29,446 nucleotides of DNA. Source: JBCBSS01 sp039819065. Its GTDB lineage: Bacteria > Bacteroidota > Bacteroidia > Cytophagales > Cyclobacteriaceae. This document shows positions 25,101 through 29,446 of the stretch, piece after piece (the first letter of the stretch is position 1; each line of letters starts with the position of its first letter). The notes under the pieces were generated by a model. The model did not search any database. It worked only from the letters and a program-made list of their open reading frames with translations, and was not told the origin of the DNA. The position numbers and the translations under genes are program-made. The stretch lies in the NCBI GenBank assembly GCA_039819065.1, contig JBCBSS010000099.1, positions 1 to 29,446 on the forward strand. The letters run 5' to 3'.

Positions 25101-25174
25101 TCCATAACCATTGATCTGTAGTCAGGCAAATCCCTTGCCGTACTACTGATCATCACGACCGGTTTTTCACTCAT
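22127..25174 (-). CDS. DUF4062 - STAND (NB-ARC-like) NTPase - TPR protein
   Basis: A 1015-aa soluble protein with three parts. Residues ~5-160 are a DUF4062 domain (VMISSTARDLPDYRSMVMDA, and DKSDIYIGIFAHRYGYTP). Residues ~200-590 are a STAND/NB-ARC-type NTPase: LIGRKKELEMLTDWV, Walker A GGMGKSA (232-238), Walker B LIVLDGLE (310-317), an STR sensor (391-393), LSDQDALELW, HPLLLQLLA and a winged-helix part ending in LHPIVRGVVW. Residues ~590-985 are alpha-helical TPR-like repeats, and the C-terminus is acidic. The layout (N-terminal effector or adaptor, NTP switch, repeat sensor) is that of NLR-like proteins; bacterial relatives are often anti-phage or cell-death proteins, although others regulate transcription. 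DUF4062 is a predicted signalling or effector domain of unknown activity. The gene stands alone on its strand, flanked by repeats; the ATG at 25174 fits the DUF4062 start. Confidence 0.9.
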   Translation of the reverse strand: MSEKPVVMISSTARDLPDYRSMVMDACLRADTFPNMMEHLPALDADAIEASLEMVDKSDIYIGIFAHRYGYTPNGHDISITEMEYNRAVERAIPILIFIIDDEVPVKPKDFDKGKAAEQLEKLKDKLKTDRVAGFFESPKDLRGLVVDSLEEVKKQLDRVKEEKTDQGKAWAKSLHHTSVVPTKPEPFVAHPYTLLQVKGLIGRKKELEMLTDWVTKPKYEAISIFNIVAIGGMGKSALTWHWFNQIALQEKEWAGRVWWSFYETDATFDNFITKTLAYVSERPLEQVKRLSAPEQQDTLFQILDNHPYLIVLDGLERILVAYARQDAAFLDDDTALDDETANWIAGTVGLPESGAKSFVGKHRLRRTTDARIGHFLRKLNQVQKSKILVSTRLFPADLQTRVGQPYPRCFALFLPGLSDQDALELWRAYGAKGSREETLPVFRSFDKHPLLLQLLASEVAEFRTAPGDFDAWRKANPEFNVFGLPLVQVQSHVLSYALKGLSNAELRTLQVIAGFRMPASMMTLKALLLKKEQEAAATDPIFSSEAALDQALTTLEDKGLLGWDRRSNRYDLHPIVRGVVWHNLDENKQYEIHGSLRNHFEAMPIIEDLTQVESIEDLRPAIELYNSLVEMKLYDEACDVFYGRLNEATHFRLSANHLRVELLERLFVDGIEQLPAVSSEAGQSWAIGALAIGYEFYGLPGKAISLFERVNGMVLAIDNKMSLAINSSNVSRALRSLGQLFRAEVLSKKGLILAREIEGHYPEFSNLGSLGRVQIDKGVYDDAKKALKVRISFAEKVRSKQNECIGKVFLSQALMLNGEYHLAKASADEAWELAKHMRLEGDFIRAAYFQGLSALRLNDLNTADERLHHALKRVRAIQAVEEELQILIALAEFYLKQNEIEKAREQLDDVWDHAEHGPYPIFHADALNVLAQIEMDAENKEAAISSASEAYQKAWCDGPPYAYHYGLENAKRLLKELGAAEPEMPPFDPSKFEPMPEVEIDPDEGEEVSGGESE

Positions 25175-25392
25175 AACTTGGGGTTGTGTTTACTTTTTAA
25201 TCGAATGTGTTTTTATCATCATTCGTCTAATGATATCTAACATTCAAGTAAGCACAATTATATTTATATACAATATAATCTCAACCTAGTGCAGTAAATT
25301 TTTGATGTTTTTGAGATGGGAGTTGATTGGCTATGTATCATCCTAGATGTTGCCTCAGAAGTATAACCCCAGTGTTTTTGAAGTTGTCAACT

Positions 25393-25445
25393 ATAGCTTG
25401 TGGGTATAAACTTGTCGGTGAGAACACCGACAAGGGCGTGAACAT
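25393..25445 (+). repeat. direct repeat flanking the LysR/lipoprotein module, copy 1
   Basis: This 53-base unit shares ATAGCTT, TATAAAC, CGGTG, AACAC and GACAAGGGC, in the same spacing, with 26842-26894. The two copies bracket the LysR gene and its divergent lipoprotein. Confidence 0.6.
25411..25434 (-). terminator. hairpin, probable terminator of the LysR gene
   Basis: CTTGTCGGTG (25411-25420) and CACCGACAAG (25425-25434) form a perfect 10-bp stem with an AGAA loop. On the minus strand it is followed by TTTAT, about 70 bases past the LysR stop codon. The plus strand lacks a T-tail. Confidence 0.6.
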
Positions 25446-25502
25446 ATCATCTTTTTGATACTAACGTTGGTATCACCTACTTAAATCTGCTCAAGGCTTA
25501 GT

Positions 25503-26402
25503 TTACTTATTGAGCCCACCTTTTATTACTTGCCTTTTGATCATTTGCGCAATTGTTTTAGGCAATTCGTGATCCAAATCAGTTCGATAGGATACGACCA
25601 TATCTAATGGGATGTTCATTTCGTTCAACTCGAAATAACTTACCTCCAAATTATACCCTTGTGTTCTACTTTTAGGCAGAATCGAAATACCAATATCCTT
25701 TTCAACCAACTTGAGGATTGAGAAGGCATTGATGCTTTCATGCTTGATCTGAGGATAGAAGCCATGATAGCCACACCTACTAATGATTTGGTTTCGGAAA
25801 AAGGATCCAGCCGATCGTGGATAAATGATAAATGGAATATCTCTCAATTCGGAGAGGCTTGAAGTGGCAGTTATATGCCATTTGCTGTTAGACGCAACTA
25901 CCAATTGTGTTGAGTCGGTGAAAACCTTTTCGGAATGTACATGTGCAACTTGCTTATGAGGTCTTCCGATCAAAATGTCTATCTGCCCGTCCTGCAATTG
26001 ATTCACTAGATCGAGGGTGGTAGTTTCTACTATATTGGTTTTCACTTTGGGGGATTGCTTACTCATCTCATGGATTAGGTTAGGCAAGATGTTAGTCATT
26101 GCTGATCCTATACATCCAATGTTTACAACACCAGTCAAGGATGAGCCCATATCCACAATAGAGGATTTGATCATATCTACCTTTTTAAGTAGTTGATAAC
26201 CTTCTTGTTGAAGGAACCTCCCGGACATTGTCAACGATACGTTTCGCTTATCTCGTTTGAAGAGCACCGTTCCTAGTTGTTGTTCTAAGTCTTTGATTTG
26301 GCGGGTAAGTGCGGGCTGCGCGATGAAGAGCTTTTCTGCAGCCTTTCTAAAGTGGAGTTCTTCCGCTAGGGTCAGGAAGTACTTAATATGTCTTAATTCC
26401 AA
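25503..26402 (-). CDS. LysR-family transcriptional regulator
   Basis: A 299-aa protein of normal LysR length. The N-terminal winged helix-turn-helix is clear (MELRHIKYFLTLAEELHFRK, AAEKLFIAQPALTRQIKDLE, LGTVLFKRDKRNVSLTMSG). Residues ~90-292 form the periplasmic-binding-protein-like effector domain (VVNIGCIGSAMTNILPNLI, IDILIGRP, GISILPKSR). LysR regulators usually control the divergent neighbour and themselves from the shared promoter. Here that neighbour is the small lipoprotein gene starting at 26484, and an inverted repeat lies in the 81-base gap. The inducer and regulon are unknown. The ATG at 26402 gives the standard family start. Confidence 0.95.
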   Translation of the reverse strand: MELRHIKYFLTLAEELHFRKAAEKLFIAQPALTRQIKDLEQQLGTVLFKRDKRNVSLTMSGRFLQQEGYQLLKKVDMIKSSIVDMGSSLTGVVNIGCIGSAMTNILPNLIHEMSKQSPKVKTNIVETTTLDLVNQLQDGQIDILIGRPHKQVAHVHSEKVFTDSTQLVVASNSKWHITATSSLSELRDIPFIIYPRSAGSFFRNQIISRCGYHGFYPQIKHESINAFSILKLVEKDIGISILPKSRTQGYNLEVSYFELNEMNIPLDMVVSYRTDLDHELPKTIAQMIKRQVIKGGLNK

Positions 26403-26442
26403 TTGATACCTTTTTGTTATTAATTAATGTAAAAAATTGTAT

Positions 26443-26460
26443 TTCTATTATCAAATAGAA
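26443..26460. promoter_or_regulatory. candidate LysR operator
   Basis: TTCTATT (26443-26449) and AATAGAA (26454-26460) form a perfect 7-4-7 dyad midway between the divergent starts at 26402 and 26484. It contains a T-N11-A arrangement typical of LysR-type binding boxes. An AATCTTTG string just downstream is a one-mismatch match to the Bacteroidota -7 box for the plus-strand gene. Confidence 0.5.
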
Positions 26461-26483
26461 CTCACAATCTTTGTAGAAAAAAG

Positions 26484-26819
26484 ATGGGTAAGTTATTTAT
26501 TCAAGTCGCGTTCGTCTCGGTTATCATGCTGGCTGGGTGCGAAAATGTTAAAGTTCAAAAGATGAATGAGTCGAAGTTTATAGAAATTGTTGTTCAAAAT
26601 CATCTCGTTTCACACGGTTTTGATGAAAAAAACGAGGAGATTTTGGAAGAGGTAATAGTAGAAAAGCCTAGTAAGAAACTAATAAGGGTGGACAGAATTC
26701 AGTCAGTTAGCGAAAAATACATCCTAACTTCTTACGGGTTTGGTCGGCTAGTCTATTGGGAGTATGAAGGTTCTTATGATGAAATGAAGAAGTTGTTGGG
26801 TACCGATAATGATGAGTAG
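26484..26819 (+). CDS. small lipoprotein of unknown function
   Basis: A 111-aa predicted lipoprotein with a signal peptide ending in LAGC (Cys19). The mature part is ~93 residues, charged, with a helical first half (ESKFIEIVVQNHLVSHGF) and a beta-rich second half (KKLIRVDRIQSVSEKYILTS, ending VYWEYEG). No recognised domain and no catalytic motif. Cys19 is followed by Glu-Asn, not by an acidic run like that of the large lipoproteins, so it may stay in the periplasm. It is divergent from the LysR gene across 81 bases and is the obvious candidate target of that regulator. Confidence 0.75.
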   Translation: MGKLFIQVAFVSVIMLAGCENVKVQKMNESKFIEIVVQNHLVSHGFDEKNEEILEEVIVEKPSKKLIRVDRIQSVSEKYILTSYGFGRLVYWEYEGSYDEMKKLLGTDNDE

Positions 26820-26841
26820 TGCCCGAATAAACACAGTTGCA

Positions 26842-26894
26842 ATAGCTTCAGCTTATAAACGTGACGGTGGCAACACTGACAAGGGCATAACACT
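26842..26894 (+). repeat. direct repeat flanking the LysR/lipoprotein module, copy 2
   Basis: Counterpart of 25393-25445, with the same conserved blocks in the same spacing but a decayed hairpin (stem mismatches at several positions). It starts 23 bases past the lipoprotein stop codon. Confidence 0.6.
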
Positions 26895-26927
26895 GTACCT
26901 ATCCGGAATCACTCGGCCTTGGCAATA

Positions 26928-27069
26928 AGTAGAGGTTGTCTCAAAAGCATTTCCTAACGGTCATCCCGACATGTCGGGATGAGAAATCTATCTCTCTCAT
27001 AATGAGAATTTTAAATAAAGATAGATTTCTCCTATCGTCGAATGACTGGCTTTTGAGACAGCCTCTACT
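26928..27069. mobile_element. MITE-like inverted-repeat element
   Basis: A 142-base element bounded by 21-bp terminal inverted repeats (26928-26948 and 27049-27069) with one mismatch, containing TGTCTCAAAAGC / GCTTTTGAGACA. Inside are a perfect 22-bp palindrome (26961-26982) and a perfect 13-bp inverted repeat (GAGAAATCTATCT 26981-26993 with 27019-27031). There is no open frame and no clear target-site duplication. It begins nine bases past the stop of the gene at 27078, so its RNA hairpin may also end that transcript. The TIR sequence resembles the TTGAGACAGCCTC ends I recall from Bacteroidota MITEs. Confidence 0.75.
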
Positions 27070-27077
27070 CTGCGTTT

Positions 27078-28325
27078 TTAGTTATTCGTGTCCACAATAA
27101 TCAAATTCCTATTCACAGTGGTTGAGTTGATCTCCACGATGGTGTTCTCATCGGTCTCAACATTGGTTTTCAGAATACCTAAAAACAAATTCATACTGTT
27201 TGAACTCACCAGGTTTAGATAGATGCCACCTTCATAGATGGTATTACCGAAAACGGTAACCAGTCCATAGATTTCTCCATTTGATTTATCGGTCACTGTT
27301 TGTGTGTTCAGGTCAAGTACCCCAGGTTTAGCACCATTTATATTGCCGGGCACTGATTGCATTATGCCCAATTCAGTGTCATTGACCTGGGCAAGCCTAC
27401 TGCCATTAATGGTAGTCACATTATCCACCGTATTACCAACCAGATCAACCTCTAAGAAACCTTCTTCCCAAGTGGAGATATATAATTTTGAGTCCATTTT
27501 GATCATTGAGCTAACCGAACGCTCGTTGAAAGTAATTCCTAGTTCAGTAACTGAGTTATCTTGAAGATCAATATTGATAAGATGCTTGGTTGAATTATCG
27601 ACCAAAAAGTTTTCGGTGACTATGCCAATCAGGTTACCGTCGTCCAAAGTCATGGCTATAGTTGCTATCTCGTTACCGGTTATGGTGGCTGGAATAGCCA
27701 GAGGTATTATCTCAGTAGTGCCATTTTCTCGGTCATATATCAACAGATTACTTGTCGGTGCTGGATCGTTGAAATATTCAATAGCATAGATTTTATCTTC
27801 AGAAGCGACCAGGGTATTGGTTAAAAGAGCAGTACCGCTTTTTTCCTTACTAATCTGTCCTGATTCTGCTATGTTTCCAGTATTGTTTCCTATTTCAAAT
27901 ACTTCCCCGAGGTCAGAAACAGCTAATAACTGAAAGTCATCCACAGCTTCATTAATGTCATTTAGATTAATGGTTATGTTGGCTGTTTCAGAGACACCGG
28001 TATTTTCTGCTCGCACCACTCCGGTTATCGTAGGGTTGGTTTCAAAGTCAAATAGACTTTCAGTTAAAACAGTGAGTTCGCCTGTGGTTGCATCAATGGC
28101 AATGGCTTGGTCTGGTGTCTGTTCGGTAATTGAAAAGGTAATATTTCCTTGACTGGTCGTAGCGTTAACAGTACCTAGCGACAAGCCAGCACTCGGGTTT
28201 TCGTCAATAGTGGTGTTGAAGTCAGTTATTGAAACCGTCACTTCATTCATCATCTCATCATCATCGTCGCAAGATTGAATGAGGCAAGTCAATATCAATA
28301 GCGCAAGTAATAATCTGAATTTCAT
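27078..28325 (-). CDS. lipoprotein with one cadherin-like module and propeller-like C-terminal region
   Basis: From the ATG at 28325 the product is 415 aa; an ATG one codon earlier is equally good, while the frame extends 14 residues further upstream without signal-peptide character. The lipobox is IQSC (Cys19), followed by DDDDE, an acidic surface-export-like signal. One cadherin-like module (about 28-120) has IDENPSAGLSLGTVNATTSQ and LFDFETNPTITGVVRAENTG, closest to the modules of the 6168-7508 gene. The rest (about 125-415) has repeated beta-strand blocks (AIEYFNDPAPTSNLLIYDRE, SKLYISTWEEGFLEVDL) that suggest a propeller; no catalytic residues are recognised. It lies 50 bases after the gene at 28376 and is probably cotranscribed. 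Confidence 0.82.
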   Translation of the reverse strand: MKFRLLLALLILTCLIQSCDDDDEMMNEVTVSITDFNTTIDENPSAGLSLGTVNATTSQGNITFSITEQTPDQAIAIDATTGELTVLTESLFDFETNPTITGVVRAENTGVSETANITINLNDINEAVDDFQLLAVSDLGEVFEIGNNTGNIAESGQISKEKSGTALLTNTLVASEDKIYAIEYFNDPAPTSNLLIYDRENGTTEIIPLAIPATITGNEIATIAMTLDDGNLIGIVTENFLVDNSTKHLINIDLQDNSVTELGITFNERSVSSMIKMDSKLYISTWEEGFLEVDLVGNTVDNVTTINGSRLAQVNDTELGIMQSVPGNINGAKPGVLDLNTQTVTDKSNGEIYGLVTVFGNTIYEGGIYLNLVSSNSMNLFLGILKTNVETDENTIVEINSTTVNRNLIIVDTNN

Positions 28326-28375
28326 CATATAGTTTTGAGTTTTGACATTTAAGCGTTTGTTGTACACTGTAATTA

Positions 28376-29335
28376 TTAATTGTTTGGAGTTGAGTTATAA
28401 ATCACCTTCGAAATTTTCAGCTTGCCCCTATCCCATGTGAACACGAAAAGATTTTTGGTCAGAAAAGCGATTTCCTTTTCGCCATTACTCGGATAAAATG
28501 TTCCCTTCACTCTACCTCTCATGATGATAATATCACCATGACTTGAAACCTCCGCAACCTCGTGTTTCATATCAGCATATCCGTATTCTTTTTGTTGATT
28601 GAGGTAGGTTAATAAGTCCTTTCTATTAGTGATTACCTCATTGTTAGGAGCCATATGAATAACATTTTCAGCATATACCTCTATTTGTTCTTCTTTGGGT
28701 AGTTGATGATCATCAAGCACTTTGAGTATGGCTAAAATCTTCTCCTCGATTTCCTCATTTGGCTTCAATCGGATAAAGTTGCCTCTATAAAATAGTCCAG
28801 TGGGATGGTCATTTTCATCGAACTGAATCGAGTTTAAGGCATACTCATTATCATTGACCCATTCGTACGTGTATAATCGATAAGTACCAGGGCTCTCTCC
28901 TTCGAAACTCACTTTTAGGCTTAAATTGTCTTTCCTGTAGAATTGTCCGACCCCTGTCCCTACTCTAATGGTTCCAAAACTTGACAGGTGCCTGACTTCC
29001 TTGGTGTTCGGATTGTAAGACCAAAAAATATGTCCATTTGGTTCAGGACCGTCAATGATAGAGAATAAGCTGTTTTCTGTATTGATTTGACTGGATATAG
29101 TGTGGTGCCCTGGGATCTTTATGGTATCCGTTCCATTTCCCCAATTTTGAATCCAAGTGTCATCTTTTAGCGTCCATTCACCGATGAATCTGGCAAAAGG
29201 GTTTTGAGTCTTTCCGAGTGAATCGCGTATTTCAAGGTTTGAGGGTCTTCCATTTAATTCGAAATGAACTGAAGTGCTTTGAGCAAAAACAAATACTGGA
29301 ATTAAAGAGCAAATTGTTATAAATACTATTCTCAT
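28376..29335 (-). CDS. secreted two-domain protein with C-terminal SnoaL/DUF4440-like domain
   Basis: From the ATG at 29335 (MRIVFITICS) the product is 319 aa with a standard signal peptide ending FVFAQ; a TTG seven codons upstream opens the longer frame but adds charged residues. Residues ~45-195 contain FIGEWTLKDDTWIQNWGNG and repeated beta-strands (IFWSYNPNTKEVRHLSSFGT), like the lipocalin-type DUF1579-related folds. Residues ~200-319 resemble a SnoaL/NTF2-like cone (ENVIHMAPNNEVITNRKDLL, MKHEVAEVSSHGDIIIMRGR, FTWDRGKLKISKVIY). NTF2-like cones are often enzymes or binding modules; no catalytic pair is certain here. It is the first gene of a pair with the downstream cadherin-stalk lipoprotein. 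Confidence 0.75.
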   Translation of the reverse strand: MRIVFITICSLIPVFVFAQSTSVHFELNGRPSNLEIRDSLGKTQNPFARFIGEWTLKDDTWIQNWGNGTDTIKIPGHHTISSQINTENSLFSIIDGPEPNGHIFWSYNPNTKEVRHLSSFGTIRVGTGVGQFYRKDNLSLKVSFEGESPGTYRLYTYEWVNDNEYALNSIQFDENDHPTGLFYRGNFIRLKPNEEIEEKILAILKVLDDHQLPKEEQIEVYAENVIHMAPNNEVITNRKDLLTYLNQQKEYGYADMKHEVAEVSSHGDIIIMRGRVKGTFYPSNGEKEIAFLTKNLFVFTWDRGKLKISKVIYNSTPNN

Positions 29336-29386
29336 TTCTTCTTGTATAGCAATCAAAAAGATGCCATTGTGTTTAATCTGCCTAAC

Positions 29387-29446
29387 CTAAAGCTTCGGCA
29401 GAAGAGAAGGTTGTGGTTTAATTCTCCGGGGCAAAGCCCCGAAGAA
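29387..29446 (-). repeat. dispersed intergenic repeat, copy B (inverted, runs off the window)
   Basis: The core 29397-29424 matches 7585-7612 in the opposite orientation with two mismatches. It is followed by a perfect GC hairpin (CGGGGC / GCCCCG, 29427-29441). The unit probably continues past the window end. Confidence 0.75.

Larger units (their letters stand above)
25175..25502. other. AT-rich intergenic region with two dyads
   Basis: No gene is seen in these 328 bases. The STAND gene promoter must lie in the first part, where an AT-only run (about 25258-25276) is a candidate, though no clear TAnnTTTG box was found. The second part holds a 10-bp hairpin (25411-25434) and an 18-base near-palindrome (25457-25474, GATACTAACGTTGGTATC) close to the end of the LysR gene. 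Confidence 0.5.

Overview
The window looks like a Bacteroidota chromosome, most likely a marine Cytophagales-type organism (a Roseivirga/Fulvivirga-like genome would fit, but this is inference from style, not a database match). The signs are lipoproteins whose mature N-termini begin Cys-(Gly)-Asp/Glu-rich, which resembles the Bacteroidota surface-export signal, a TonB-dependent receptor with an N-terminal carboxypeptidase-regulatory domain, BlaI/M56-peptidase and TPR-LytS-type signalling proteins, membrane-anchored AraC and LuxR regulators, and intergenic spacers filled with short inverted repeats.

Layout. 16-1886 (+): a BlaI-type repressor and an M56 sensor peptidase, coupled by an ATGA overlap. 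2055-7508 (-): three tandem surface lipoproteins with cadherin-like stalks and three different C-terminal heads (beta-propeller-like, DUF285/BspA repeats, LamG), ending at a strong hairpin (1976-2000). 8061-10100 (+): an orphan TPR/LytS-type histidine kinase, followed by a 60-aa coiled-coil protein that overlaps tail to tail with the next minus-strand gene. 10326-12451 (-): a carboxypeptidase-regulatory-domain protein and a membrane-anchored protein of unknown role. 12452-13265: an 814-base repeat-rich spacer. 13266-15970 (-): a 7TM-AraC regulator and a PQQ-type sugar dehydrogenase with an NTF2-like N-terminal domain. 16135-21803 (-): a membrane-spanning TPR/LuxR regulator, a TonB-dependent receptor and a purple-acid-phosphatase-like lipoprotein, a plausible outer-membrane phosphate-ester scavenging unit. 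22127-25174 (-): a large DUF4062-STAND NTPase-TPR protein with an NLR-like layout, the best candidate for a defence or signalling system. 25503-26819: a LysR regulator divergent from a small lipoprotein, with an inverted repeat between them. 26928-27069: a MITE-like inverted-repeat element. 27078-29335 (-): a two-domain secreted protein and a fourth cadherin-stalk lipoprotein.

The most unusual DNA is between genes. A nested palindrome occurs twice (12630-12662 and 22080-22113) with one compensatory base-pair change. It sits at the centre of a symmetric set of three palindromes at 12596-12697. Nearby are phased 7-base and 10-base tandem arrays and two copies of a ~60-base unit. A short repeat near 7.6 kb recurs in inverted orientation at the window end. 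No tRNA, rRNA, CRISPR array, transposase or integrase was seen. Where an ATG with a proper signal peptide lay downstream of a TTG or a longer reading-frame start, I used that ATG.
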